Of a DNA stretch of 40,743 nt, positions 31,134 through 39,521 are shown piece by piece. The notes beneath the pieces were generated by a model, which was not told the DNA's origin, ran no database searches, and was given only the letters and a program-made list of their open reading frames with translations. The stretch lies in contig CAIKPM010000033.1 in the NCBI GenBank assembly GCA_903829325.1, forward strand, positions 1 to 40,743, given 5' to 3'. Position numbers and translations under genes: made by a program. This stretch comes from an uncultured bacterium. GTDB taxonomy: Bacteria; Vulcanimicrobiota; Vulcanimicrobiia; Vulcanimicrobiales; Vulcanimicrobiaceae. Within the stretch, counting starts at the first letter, position 1. Every line of letters starts with the position of its first letter.

Positions 31134-32810
31134 CTACATCTGTTCTGGGGCGCTGACTCCGGCCAGAGTGAGTACGGTTGCTAGGATGCCCTTGGTTGCG
31201 ATCGCGAGCGCAAGGCGCGCTTCAGTGGTAGGGTTGTCGTCGGTGAGGACGCGTGTATGCGCGTAGCACTGGTGAAAATCGGTCGCAATATCGCGGGCAT
31301 ATTTTGCTAAGCGATGCGGTGCGTTGTGGAGAGCAACTCCTGTCACGACTTCTGGCAGTTCGGCCAGACGCCGAATCAAAGCGAGTTCGCTCGGTTCGGT
31401 GAGCGGAGCGAGTGCGGGCCGGGCCTGGGCTGCAGCGACTCGTTCGACGGGAGCTTTCCGGAGGAGGGCGGCGATCCGCGCATGCCCATACTGGACATAA
31501 AAAACGGGATTTTCTTCGGTAGTGCGTTTGGCCAGGGCCAGGTCGAAGGTCAGCGGCGAATCGGTGCTCGATTGGATGAAAAAGAAACGCGCTGCATCCA
31601 CTCCGACTTCTTCGATGACGTCAGCTAGCGTGACGATTTGCCCGGCGCGCTTGCTCATCGAGACGAGCTCGCCATTGCGGATGAGCGTCATTTGTTGTGC
31701 GATGAGTACTTCGAGCGTGTCGGGTTTGCCAAGCGCTGCAACCAGCGCTTTGAGCCGGCCGATGTAGCCATGATGATCGGGGCCCAGGATATCGATGAGC
31801 CGCTCTGCGCCACGGCGATATTTATCTGCGTGGTACGCGACGTCGCCGGCGTAGTAGGTGGGCCGTCCATCAGAGCGTGCCAAGACGCGGTCTTTATCGT
31901 CGCCGAATTGAGTTGCGGCAAACCAGAGTGCGCCGTCGGCTTCGTAGGTGAGCCCCTGTGCGGTGAGTGCTGCGATTCCACGCTGGACGGCGCCTTGTTC
32001 GTGCAGCTCTCGCTCGCTTTGCCAACAATCGTACTCAACACCAAAACGGGTGCAGACCGCTTGTTGATCAGCGACAATCGTATCACGCCCGAATAGTGAG
32101 AAGACGGGTAGCCAAGCACTTTCCTCGGCCTGCTCCCAGATAGCGCCATCGCGCGCGCGCAGAAGCTGGGCGATCGGTTCTACGTAGCTTCCAGGGTAGC
32201 CGTCCTCCGGGAAAGGGTAGGCAGGGTCGGTGTGCTGCCGATAGCGCGCGTAGAGCGAGCGGCCGAAGGTTTCGAGCTGGTTGCCAGCGTCGTTAATGAT
32301 CCACTCGGTGGTCACGTTCACGCCGCAGAAGCGGAGGGTGTTCGCGAGGGTTGCTCCGATGCTCAAAGTACGCCCTTGTACCACGACCAGCGGTCCGGTC
32401 GGATTCGCGCTGCCAAATTCGAGCGATACTCGGGGATGGTTCGCGAGGGTGTTCCGGCCGAATTGCTTGCCGGCTGCGATGATCTCGTCGAGGGTCGCTT
32501 GCCATTGACTTGGCGCGAGGCGGATATTAATAAAGCCGGCTACGGCCTCAATTTCGCTGAGTAGGGTGTGTAATTCGGGGTCGTTTTTTGCGCGTTCGAC
32601 GAGCTGGTTCGCGACCGCTTGAGGTGCTTGGCGCGCAGATTTTGCGAGGCTGAAAGCACAATTGGTCGAGAAATCACCGAACTCACGATGCCGGGGTGCC
32701 TCAAACGTGATGCGCGGGGTACTCTCTGGCACGAGTTCTTGCGCGAGTTGGGCTAGTCGGGTCGCGACCGTTTGGGTGGCTGCAGCGGCGGCTAGTGGGG
32801 GCGTACTCAA
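31134..32810 (-). CDS. argS: Arginyl-tRNA synthetase with altered HIGH motif
   Basis: ArgS charges tRNA(Arg). The 558-aa protein shows the N-terminal additional domain, the class I catalytic core (LEFGSANPTGPLVVVQGR, then WIINDAGNQLETFGRSL), the KMSKS counterpart SMSKRAG near residue 380, and a complete DALR anticodon-binding domain (NPVFYVQYGHARIAALLRKAP onwards). The ATP-binding HxGH motif, normally right after NPTGPL, reads VVVQ at residues 142-145, so both histidines are missing. The start is TTG at 32810; no ATG/GTG gives a full N-terminus. Sixteen bp separate it from the upstream rlmH-like gene. Confidence 0.9.
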   Translation of the reverse strand: MSTPPLAAAAATQTVATRLAQLAQELVPESTPRITFEAPRHREFGDFSTNCAFSLAKSARQAPQAVANQLVERAKNDPELHTLLSEIEAVAGFINIRLAPSQWQATLDEIIAAGKQFGRNTLANHPRVSLEFGSANPTGPLVVVQGRTLSIGATLANTLRFCGVNVTTEWIINDAGNQLETFGRSLYARYRQHTDPAYPFPEDGYPGSYVEPIAQLLRARDGAIWEQAEESAWLPVFSLFGRDTIVADQQAVCTRFGVEYDCWQSERELHEQGAVQRGIAALTAQGLTYEADGALWFAATQFGDDKDRVLARSDGRPTYYAGDVAYHADKYRRGAERLIDILGPDHHGYIGRLKALVAALGKPDTLEVLIAQQMTLIRNGELVSMSKRAGQIVTLADVIEEVGVDAARFFFIQSSTDSPLTFDLALAKRTTEENPVFYVQYGHARIAALLRKAPVERVAAAQARPALAPLTEPSELALIRRLAELPEVVTGVALHNAPHRLAKYARDIATDFHQCYAHTRVLTDDNPTTEARLALAIATKGILATVLTLAGVSAPEQM

Positions 32811-32826
32811 AGTGCGATGATCCGTT

Positions 32827-33099
32827 TCAATGGTGATAGGGTGCGTTCGTGTTGATGCGTGCGGCGCGGTAGAGTTGCTCGAGCAAGAGTGCCCGACTCC
32901 ATTCGTGCAAGTATGTGAGCTTCCCGAGTACGGCGAGTGAGTCGCCTACGATCGCGCGTTGTGGATTGCTCCCATCGGTGGGGCGCAATTCGACTTCTTC
33001 GATACGATGGTAAGGACGGAGCCGCTGCAGCAAAGCATCGATGACGCCGCGTAGGTGGTGATCACGGATTTTATCGACGCAGAGAAGGCGAACGTGCAC
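32827..33099 (-). CDS. rlmH: RlmH-like 23S rRNA methyltransferase with central deletion
   Basis: RlmH methylates N3 of pseudouridine 1915 in 23S rRNA and is normally about 150 aa with a SPOUT (trefoil-knot) SAM site. This 90-aa protein keeps a convincing N-terminus (residues 1-57, HVRLLCVDKIRD...YHRIEEVELR) and C-terminus (LTYLHEWSRALLLEQLYRAARINTNAPYHH), but the central ~60-65 residues, including the LDxxGxxxSS and IGGxxG segments that form the SAM site, are gone, with the frame intact. It starts at GTG. It is probably inactive unless the deletion is an assembly artefact. Confidence 0.7.
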   Translation of the reverse strand: MHVRLLCVDKIRDHHLRGVIDALLQRLRPYHRIEEVELRPTDGSNPQRAIVGDSLAVLGKLTYLHEWSRALLLEQLYRAARINTNAPYHH

Positions 33100-33158
33100 G
33101 CTGGGCCGGCTTCCACCCGGCTGTGGTTGCGCCTGCTAGGAGTGTCCGGCAACGATTG

Positions 33159-34040
33159 CTAGTTGCTGAGGAGATACGCCCCGTCGTCGCGTTCTCGGAC
33201 GATCCCAGCAAGACTGAGACGAGCTAACGCGCTTAGTATGTCGGCGGTGCTAGCGGTGTGTTGAGCTGCAAGCTCTTCGAGATACTGCGGTTCGTCTGCG
33301 AGAGCGAGAGTTAATTGCGCTGGGAGGCTATCGGGTGGAAAGGGGAGGCATGGCTGCACGCTGGCTTTGCCTCGAGGGTGCCGCAGTGCGCCGATTGCCT
33401 CGAGGATGTCTTCAACATTGCGGGCGAGGGTGGCGCCGTCGCGGATGAGGGCATGGCAGCCGGCGACTTTGGGGCGATCGATGTCGCCTGGGACGGCTAG
33501 TACAGGTACGTTGGCAGAAGCGGCCCAAGCGGCCGTGTTCAATGCACCGCTCCGCGCGGCGGCTTCGACGACGACAACCGCATCTGATAGAGCGGCGATG
33601 ACCCCATTGCGTTGTAAAAAGCGGCTGGGCATGGCCGGTTCGTCAGGTGCGAATGGTGACAAGACGGCACCGCCTTTGGCTAGCATGCTCTCAGCGAGTG
33701 GGACGTTGCGTTTAGGAAAGAAGCGTTCGTGGCCGCCTCCTAAGATGCCCACGGTGGCTGCTCCTACGGAAAGCGAGCCACGGTGGGCTGCGCTGTCTAT
33801 TCCCAGCGCCAGTCCAGAAATGACGCAGATCCCGGCTTGTCCCAGTGCCGCAGCGAAGCGCCAAGCGATACGGCATCCTTGTTCGCTTGCTGCTCTGCTC
33901 CCGACAATTGCCACCGTAGGGCCCGCGAGCGCATCGAGATTGCCGCTGACGTACAAGCCGCGTAAGCGTGCCGGACGAGCGCGTTCTCCGCGCAGCGCCC
34001 AGATTTGCTCTGCGGAAACAAAGCTTGGAATGCTATCCAT
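33159..34040 (-). CDS. dprA: DNA-processing protein DprA
   Basis: DprA loads RecA on incoming single-stranded DNA during natural transformation. The 293-aa protein has the Rossmann-like DprA core: TVAIVGSRAASEQG, ISGLALGIDSAAHRGSL, VGILGGGHERFFPKRN, LQRNGVIAALSDAVVVVEAAARSGALNTA and VPGDID, followed by a C-terminal winged helix (about 235-290). The ATG at 34040 is the first plausible start; the longer frame to 34316 runs through the divergent DUF5679 gene. The usual N-terminal SAM-like domain is missing or very short, so the start may be unusual. Confidence 0.87.
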   Translation of the reverse strand: MDSIPSFVSAEQIWALRGERARPARLRGLYVSGNLDALAGPTVAIVGSRAASEQGCRIAWRFAAALGQAGICVISGLALGIDSAAHRGSLSVGAATVGILGGGHERFFPKRNVPLAESMLAKGGAVLSPFAPDEPAMPSRFLQRNGVIAALSDAVVVVEAAARSGALNTAAWAASANVPVLAVPGDIDRPKVAGCHALIRDGATLARNVEDILEAIGALRHPRGKASVQPCLPFPPDSLPAQLTLALADEPQYLEELAAQHTASTADILSALARLSLAGIVRERDDGAYLLSN

Positions 34041-34162
34041 GCCGGGATATTCACGCTGAGCAGCTTGCCGAGCAAGGTGGTGTTCCTCAGGAATTCTTGC
34101 CTGAGTACTAGGAATGTCCCGGCTGCCTGGGAATAGGCGCCATCCTGATAGGCAACTCGTGT

Positions 34163-34177
34163 CGTCGCTTAGCGACG
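34163..34177. promoter_or_regulatory. 15-bp palindrome in front of the DUF5679 start
   Basis: CGTCGCT-T-AGCGACG is a perfect palindrome with a single central base, ending at the first G of the GGAGG ribosome-binding site (34177-34181). It may be an operator, or a foldable block of the SD. It lies within the dprA/DUF5679 divergent region. Confidence 0.35.
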
Positions 34178-34185
34178 GAGGATCA

Positions 34186-34335
34186 ATGGCAGCCGAAGCA
34201 TATTGCGTGAAATGTAAAGCAAAGCGTGTAATGAAAGACGCACAACAGATTACCATGAAAAATGGTCGTCCGGCGACCGAGGGTAAGTGCCCAGAGTGCG
34301 GGACGAAGATGTTCAAGATAGGCGCCGCTGCCTAG
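34186..34335 (+). CDS. DUF5679 zinc-ribbon protein
   Basis: The 49-aa protein is a small zinc ribbon: CVKCKAKR at 7-14 and CPECGTK at 35-41, each a CxxC pair, with the conserved VMKDAQQITMKNGRPATEGKCPECGT pattern of DUF5679. Its function is unknown. The start is fixed by GGAGG 4 bp upstream. It directly precedes nrdR, another zinc-ribbon protein, with 9 bp between the stop codon and the presumed nrdR start. Confidence 0.75.
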   Translation: MAAEAYCVKCKAKRVMKDAQQITMKNGRPATEGKCPECGTKMFKIGAAA

Positions 34336-34344
34336 CTTGTTCCG

Positions 34345-34785
34345 CTGATTTGCCCGGGATGTCGCCAGAGTGAAACGCGAGTCGTAGACTCTCGCGACGA
34401 TGAAACGGTTGTGCGGCGCCGTCGTGAATGCCTCGCTTGTAGCCATCGCTTCACCACTTATGAGCGGATTGAAGCGCGGCGTTTTTTCGTGGTAAAGAAG
34501 GACGGGCGCCGCGAGCTTTTCAATCGTGAAAAACTCGTGAGTGGTTTGCGGCGTGCTTGCGAAAAACGCCCTATTTCCCAAGATCAGCTCGAAGAATTGG
34601 TGGGCTCAGTGGAACGCTCGCTATTTGTGCGTGCCGAAACTGAGGTTCCCACATCGGCGATAGGTGAGGCGGTCATGGAAGCGTTGAAAGGTCTTGATAA
34701 AGTTGCGTACATTCGTTTTGCGAGTGTCTATCGTTCGTTTCATGATCTTGAAAGTTTTCAGGCAGAGCTGGCCGGTCTCTTGTGA
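34345..34785 (+). CDS. nrdR: Transcriptional repressor NrdR
   Basis: NrdR represses ribonucleotide reductase genes in response to (d)ATP. The 146-aa reading has the family N-terminal zinc ribbon CPGC...CLAC, the VVDSR and RRRREC segments, FTTYERIE, and an ATP-cone (about 45-130) with [29 protein letters not shown]. From the GTG at 34411 the first Cys pair would be lost. In frame, just before CPGC, is CTG ATT TGC CCG, so the start is most likely CTG at 34345 (M-I-C-P-G-C) or possibly ATT at 34348. No clear ribosome-binding site is seen; coupling to DUF5679 is likely. The last 4 bp overlap dut. Confidence 0.82.
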   Translation: MICPGCRQSETRVVDSRDDETVVRRRRECLACSHRFTTYERIEARRFFVVKKDGRRELFNREKLVSGLRRACEKRPISQDQLEELVGSVERSLFVRAETEVPTSAIGEAVMEALKGLDKVAYIRFASVYRSFHDLESFQAELAGLL

Positions 34786-35252
34786 GTCTTGAAACTCAGA
34801 CGCCAGTGTGCGTTCAGATTCTCGTTCTGGACGATGGCGTCGGATTGCCGTTACCGCGTTACATGACGGCTGGTGCCGCTGGTGCGGATTGTTACGCTGC
34901 TGTGCGTGAGCCGTTGCGCCTAGCTCCAGGCGCTCGCGTGCTGGTACCGCTTGGCTTTTCGTTGGCGATCCCACCGGGTTTTGAAGCCCAGCTACGGCCA
35001 CGTAGTGGGTTAGCGCTCAAAGCTGGGATAACGCTTTTGAATAGTCCCGGTACGATTGATGCTGATTATCGTGGTCCTGTTGGTGCTATTCTAGTGAACC
35101 TTGGCCAAGACGAATTCGTGATCGCTCGGGGCGATCGGGTTGCCCAAATCGTGATTGCCCCCGTATCTCAGGTCGCGTTTACCGTCGTCGAGCAGTTGGC
35201 AGAGAGTGGGCGCAGCGGCGGCTTCGGTAGCACTGGAGTGGCTGCTGCCTGA
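34782..35252 (+). CDS. dut: dUTP diphosphatase
   Basis: Dut hydrolyses dUTP to dUMP, keeping uracil out of DNA and supplying thymidylate synthesis. The 156-aa trimeric-type enzyme has [47 protein letters not shown] and the C-terminal P-loop-like RSGGFGSTG. It starts at GTG overlapping the nrdR stop by 4 bp; coupling it with NrdR suits a shared link to dNTP balance. Its stop overlaps the next ATG (TGATG). Confidence 0.94.
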   Translation: MSLETQTPVCVQILVLDDGVGLPLPRYMTAGAAGADCYAAVREPLRLAPGARVLVPLGFSLAIPPGFEAQLRPRSGLALKAGITLLNSPGTIDADYRGPVGAILVNLGQDEFVIARGDRVAQIVIAPVSQVAFTVVEQLAESGRSGGFGSTGVAAA

Positions 35253-36229
35253 TGAACGTCGTGATTGTTGGCGCCGGCGCGGTTGGCACATGGTTCGGTC
35301 GTGTTTTGGAAGAGATCGGCTGCACGGTCACTTTTGCCCCGCGTGAGCTCGAATTAGTTCTCCCGGCGAAACCCGATGTTGTTGTCGTTGCTGTGAAAGC
35401 GTATGACACCCAGCGGGCTCTATTGACTTTGCGTGCGTTGCTAGGTGAGTCGAGTTCTGCAGCGATTCTCACACTGCAGAATGGTATTGGTAACGAAGAA
35501 GAATTTGCCAATGTATTTGGTGCGGATGCGGTGATTGCGGGGGCGCTTACGGTGCCGATTGAGCGAACCGCTTCTGGCGACTCGTTCGCGGCGAACCGCG
35601 GTGGTCTCGCATTGGCTCCGATGGGTAAGCAAGCATACAATTGGCTACTGGCGGCCTTGCACGCGACTCCGGTCCCAGTCACCGTTTTCACCGATTATCG
35701 GGCGTTGAAATGGTCGAAATTGAGTCTCAATATTTTAGCGAACGCGTCGTGTGCCATCCTCGACCAAACCCCGGCTGAAGTGCTTGCCCATCCGGGCATT
35801 TTTGCGCTGGAAATGGAAGCCTTGAGAGAAGTCGCCGCAGTAATGGAGGCGGCACGTATTACTCGGGTTGACCTGCCGAAGTATCCCGTCCGCGCGTTAT
35901 TAACGATGGCGCAGGCTCCGGCATCGTTGACCCACTTCGTCTTGCCACGTCTCATAGCGCGTGCCCGTGGTGGAAAATTGCCCTCATTACTCCTGGATCT
36001 TCGGGCAAACAAGGTGAAGAGTGAAGTGGCTTGGCTCAACGGGGCAGTGGTCGCTGCAGCACGGAATTTGCATCTTGCTGCGCCGGTCAATGCAGCATTC
36101 GCTCGGCTTCTCGATGAAATCACGGCTCTGCCAGGTCGCTGGTCCAAGTTTCGCGAGCAGCCGGAGGTTTTGCTGGCAGAGGTCTTGCTCGAACGCCAGC
36201 GTTGGCAGCTTCTTCCCATAAATTCTTGA
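35252..36229 (+). CDS. panE: Ketopantoate reductase-like protein (PanE/ApbA family)
   Basis: The 325-aa protein begins with the NADP-binding GAGAVGTWFG loop (residues 7-16), contains the LTLQNGIGNEE segment with the conserved catalytic-site Asn, and has the C-terminal helical domain with VKSEVAWLNGAVVAAARNLHLAAPVN, including the conserved E-x-x-x-L-N-G. In pantothenate synthesis PanE reduces 2-dehydropantoate to pantoate; family members with other 2-keto acid substrates exist, so the assignment is by family. It is translationally coupled to dut by a one-base overlap. Confidence 0.85.
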   Translation: MNVVIVGAGAVGTWFGRVLEEIGCTVTFAPRELELVLPAKPDVVVVAVKAYDTQRALLTLRALLGESSSAAILTLQNGIGNEEEFANVFGADAVIAGALTVPIERTASGDSFAANRGGLALAPMGKQAYNWLLAALHATPVPVTVFTDYRALKWSKLSLNILANASCAILDQTPAEVLAHPGIFALEMEALREVAAVMEAARITRVDLPKYPVRALLTMAQAPASLTHFVLPRLIARARGGKLPSLLLDLRANKVKSEVAWLNGAVVAAARNLHLAAPVNAAFARLLDEITALPGRWSKFREQPEVLLAEVLLERQRWQLLPINS

Positions 36230-36242
36230 GGCAAATATATCC

Positions 36243-37085
36243 GTGAGAAATCCAAACGTTCCAGAATCACTCGATGGCTGGCATATTTTGCACCGCATGT
36301 TTCGCTTCGATCGACATCGATGGGAACAACTCTCAGGCATGCAACGCGATGACCTTGCGCGCCAATCGACGCAGGCGTTGCTGCAACTTCACGCTGCATA
36401 CGACGGCGATGTCTCAGTAGCGCAGCTACTTGGCCATAAGGCTGATTTGATGCTCACCCATTACGCGCGTTCGTTTGAGCAGCTAGCGGTGTTAGAAACG
36501 AAAATCGATAGTTTGGGGATGTCAGCTTTTTTACGCCCGGTCTATTCGTATTTATCAGTGCTTGAATTAGGCTTGTACGAAGCGACGGCGCAGATGCACA
36601 AAACGCTTGAGGCGCAGGGGCTTGAGCCACATAGTGAAGCCTGGATTCAAGCTTTTGATGCGCTATTGCTTGAGCAAACTCGCGAGCCGCGTAACGGCGT
36701 GCGGCTTTGGGCGAAGGTTCCCCATCGACGGTATGTCTGCTTTTATCCGATGAATAAGCGCCGCGGTGAAACGTACAACTGGTACGCTACGCCGTACGAA
36801 GATCGCAATCGGATGATGCGCGAACATGGCAAAATTGGTCGCACGTATCATGGCTTGGTAAATCAAGTGATCTCTGGCTCAACCGGCTTCGATGAGTACG
36901 AATGGGGTGTCGATTTATATGCGGATGACCCTTTGGTCTTCAAAAATCTTATTTATGAAATGCGTTTTGACGAAGCGAGCGCTCGGTATGGTGAATTCGG
37001 GCCCTTTTACAACGGAATTCAATTCTCGATAGCGGAGTTCGGCACGTTTCTGAAAGGGGATGTACTGCCACGTCTGCTTGACTGA
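36243..37085 (+). CDS. hemQ: Coproheme decarboxylase (HemQ / chlorite dismutase family)
   Basis: HemQ oxidatively decarboxylates coproheme to heme b in the coproporphyrin-dependent heme pathway of Gram-positives and several other phyla. The 280-aa protein matches the family: YVCFYPMNKRRGETYNWYATPYEDRNRMMREHG, the axial-His region GRTYHGLVNQVISGSTGFDEYEWGVDLYADDPLVFKNLIYEMRFDEAS, and FGPFYNG. Chlorite dismutase is unlikely because the length and motifs are of the HemQ type. It starts at GTG with GAGG upstream, 13 bp after panE. No other heme gene is in the window. Confidence 0.9.
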   Translation: MRNPNVPESLDGWHILHRMFRFDRHRWEQLSGMQRDDLARQSTQALLQLHAAYDGDVSVAQLLGHKADLMLTHYARSFEQLAVLETKIDSLGMSAFLRPVYSYLSVLELGLYEATAQMHKTLEAQGLEPHSEAWIQAFDALLLEQTREPRNGVRLWAKVPHRRYVCFYPMNKRRGETYNWYATPYEDRNRMMREHGKIGRTYHGLVNQVISGSTGFDEYEWGVDLYADDPLVFKNLIYEMRFDEASARYGEFGPFYNGIQFSIAEFGTFLKGDVLPRLLD

Positions 37086-37213
37086 TTGCAGCGCTTCAGT
37101 TTCTGAGATTTTTGCCGATCGATTTCCAGGGGAACGCGAAAAATATCATGAGACCTTGAGGTCATGTATCGGGGTCTCGACTGTATGTGGCGTGCAATTG
37201 AGAGGGAGCTTGC

Positions 37214-38794
37214 TTGAAGAATCTTTTGTTTCTTAATCAGTATAGAATGCGTCTTTTGGGCTTATTCAGCGTTATCGCCGTATCCATATTGATATTGCTT
37301 CCGTCTCTTTACTATGTAAAGCCAACGTATCAAGACGAAGGTGTCCTTTTGCATGGTGCAAGTCAGATGATCGCAGGCAAAAAACTCTATCTTGATTTTT
37401 TTGCTTTTTATCCGCCGGTCAGCTATCTGCTGACTGAGGCAGGACTATCTATGTTTGGACAGTCTTTGTTGGCCGCTCATGTGCTCGCGATTATAGTGCT
37501 GATCAGCATCGTAAGCGTAATCTATATGATCTGTTATCACATCGGAATATGTCAACCTGATGTTGACACGGAGGGCATATCTGAAAAGATGCTGCTTTCA
37601 GCAATTCTCCCGCTGTCTTGGTTAATATTGATTAATCCATGCTGGGTCGGGGTTAGTCATCACTGGTTTAGTGTTTTGTTTGGTTTAATATCCGTTTGGC
37701 TTGCATTGCTGAGTAAAAAGAACAGTAATAGTGACCTTGGGCTAACTTTATTAGCTGGAGTGATGGCTGGCGTGGCCACCATGAGCACGGTGTCGTTCTT
37801 GTATGTAGCTGCAGCGGTGAGCGTATTGTATTGGCGTGGTTCATGCGTTAAATATATCATCGTGTTTTGTTGTGGTTTTGTTGTGGTTCCTGTTTTGTGC
37901 TTGTTTTATGTATTCCTCAATCATTCATTTAGCGCTGCATATTCTGATATTCTCGGCTTCACGTTGACACGGTATTCCAGCGTGCAACGTGTCCCGTTTG
38001 CCTGGGGACTGCCATGGGGTAATCCGGTCAAGGATTTATTCCCTATTGCCGGATGTCTCGCTTTTATTACTTATTTACAATATCGCCGTTCTTTGTTCGC
38101 GGAGGCATATTTTGCATTGTTTGTGTTTCTTGGTCTAGCTGGCTTGGTTATGACCTATCCGAGACCAGAAGCCGATCATATTGGCTTTGCTGCCCCGTTG
38201 ATACTCCCACTGATTGCCTACTGCTACTCGCGCTTGGTCCGAAGCGAAGCGAAACGAATATTACGATATGGCTCACTAAGTATATTGTTGACCTATATCC
38301 CTATAATCGTATTACATGCGCGTGCAGTGGTCACTCCAATTCCGAGGATCAGCTCGGCCGCTGGTCCGATCGCTTTTTTCGCGTCTGGTGGGAATGATAT
38401 GCTACGTTTTATCAATAAGACATCAAAAAAAGATGGTTTTTTCTTTTATCCGTATCTACCGTTAATGCCATTTCTGACCAAGAGGGATCAAATTGCTCCG
38501 GTCGATATTTTTGTTCCGGGTTATACCTACCCCAGTCAATATCGCGACTCATGTTTTGCTGCCGTTCAGCGTGCCAACTGGGTCATAACTGGTGAACAGT
38601 TCCAAAATCCAAGTGTTTGGAAATTGTCTTTCCCTGCGATGCAAGATGCAAATCCGCCCGAGGTACAGCTGTTGAGTCACGCTATCCGTGATAATTTTAT
38701 TCACGTGAAGCATTATGGTATTTTTGATGTCTGGCACAGACGTGAGCGAACCAAAAATTACACAAGTTGTAAGCGAATAGCTTCTATACCTTGA
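37214..38794 (+). CDS. Glycosyltransferase 39-like multi-pass membrane protein
   Basis: The 526-aa integral membrane protein has about ten hydrophobic segments. After the first membrane helix comes YQDEGVLLHGASQMIAGKKLYLDFFAFYPPVSYLL (about 38-73), the DE-type acidic motif and loop seen in GT39/ArnT/mannosyltransferase-like enzymes, which use polyprenyl-phosphate sugars in the membrane. The acceptor is unknown. The start is TTG at 37214 with GGGAG 6 bp upstream. The sequence is more AT-rich and less biased in codon use than the genes to its left, suggesting a different history. It converges with the methyltransferase gene. Confidence 0.7.
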   Translation: MKNLLFLNQYRMRLLGLFSVIAVSILILLPSLYYVKPTYQDEGVLLHGASQMIAGKKLYLDFFAFYPPVSYLLTEAGLSMFGQSLLAAHVLAIIVLISIVSVIYMICYHIGICQPDVDTEGISEKMLLSAILPLSWLILINPCWVGVSHHWFSVLFGLISVWLALLSKKNSNSDLGLTLLAGVMAGVATMSTVSFLYVAAAVSVLYWRGSCVKYIIVFCCGFVVVPVLCLFYVFLNHSFSAAYSDILGFTLTRYSSVQRVPFAWGLPWGNPVKDLFPIAGCLAFITYLQYRRSLFAEAYFALFVFLGLAGLVMTYPRPEADHIGFAAPLILPLIAYCYSRLVRSEAKRILRYGSLSILLTYIPIIVLHARAVVTPIPRISSAAGPIAFFASGGNDMLRFINKTSKKDGFFFYPYLPLMPFLTKRDQIAPVDIFVPGYTYPSQYRDSCFAAVQRANWVITGEQFQNPSVWKLSFPAMQDANPPEVQLLSHAIRDNFIHVKHYGIFDVWHRRERTKNYTSCKRIASIP

Positions 38795-39521
38795 GGTCGG
38801 CCTTAGTGGAGGATCTTCCTACTACTGCTAAGATCGATAAGCCAAAAGGTGGGTTTATCCAGGGAAGCCACGATCCTTCGCTGCAAAAGATCGTTTTAAG
38901 TACGGCGTTCAGCCAGTGCGGGGGAACTTCGCTGCCAGTCTGTTTGCATAATAGTCGTAATGCGAAAGCCACTGGAAGCAGTATTGTGTTGAAAAAGCAT
39001 AGTTTTTTTATTGTCAGGCCCGATTTTTGAATTTTCTGCATTAACTCATCGCGTTCATAGCGTCGTTTGTGATGTAGCTCTCGGTCGTGTTCGGAAAATA
39101 GTATGCGGTACGCTGGCACAGTAATAATGGCGAGGCCATTGGGGGTCAGGAGGTTATTGATTGTTGCTAATGTTTTCTGGTCATGTTCAATGTGCTCTAA
39201 AACGTCTAATAAAACTACTAAATCAAATTTTCTATCACCAAGCTGTAGCTGATCGGGAAGAACGCCGGGTAAAATCTCGGCACTAAGACCCTTGGCTTCT
39301 GATATCTTTCGCGCCGTATCATTCATTTCTACCGCGGTCACCTTGCCAAATTGAGCCAACATTTGAAGGTTACCCCCAGTGCCAGATCCTAGCTCTAGTA
39401 TTTTTGCAGTGTCGGTAACATCAAGACTCTTGATTAGGCGCTGGAGAATGTACCTTCTCCCAACAAACCACCAGTGTCGAGATTCTACATCTGCCATTTC
39501 AAGATATGCTTTATGTTCCAT
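38784..39521 (-). CDS. Class I SAM-dependent methyltransferase
   Basis: The 245-aa protein has the SAM-binding motif ILELGSGTGGN (about 39-50), the acidic V-E-M-N strand end, FDLVVLLDVLEHIEHD (motif II region) and LTPNGLAIITVPA (motif III), typical of Methyltransf_11/23 enzymes. HWWFVGRRYIL at the N-terminus is found in those linked to polysaccharide or lipid gene clusters. Of two starts, the ATG at 39521 is preferred because AAGG lies 5 bp upstream; the ATG at 39533 is 4 codons earlier. It overlaps the GT2 gene end, so they are co-transcribed. Confidence 0.85.
   Translation of the reverse strand: MEHKAYLEMADVESRHWWFVGRRYILQRLIKSLDVTDTAKILELGSGTGGNLQMLAQFGKVTAVEMNDTARKISEAKGLSAEILPGVLPDQLQLGDRKFDLVVLLDVLEHIEHDQKTLATINNLLTPNGLAIITVPAYRILFSEHDRELHHKRRYERDELMQKIQKSGLTIKKLCFFNTILLPVAFALRLLCKQTGSEVPPHWLNAVLKTIFCSEGSWLPWINPPFGLSILAVVGRSSTKADLKV

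Noticed and set aside
34041-34316. DprA extended to 34316
   Set aside because: This part overlaps the DUF5679 gene and its palindrome on the opposite strand and has no DprA-like sequence.
34411-34785. GTG start for nrdR
   Set aside because: It would remove the first two zinc-ligand cysteines of an otherwise typical NrdR.
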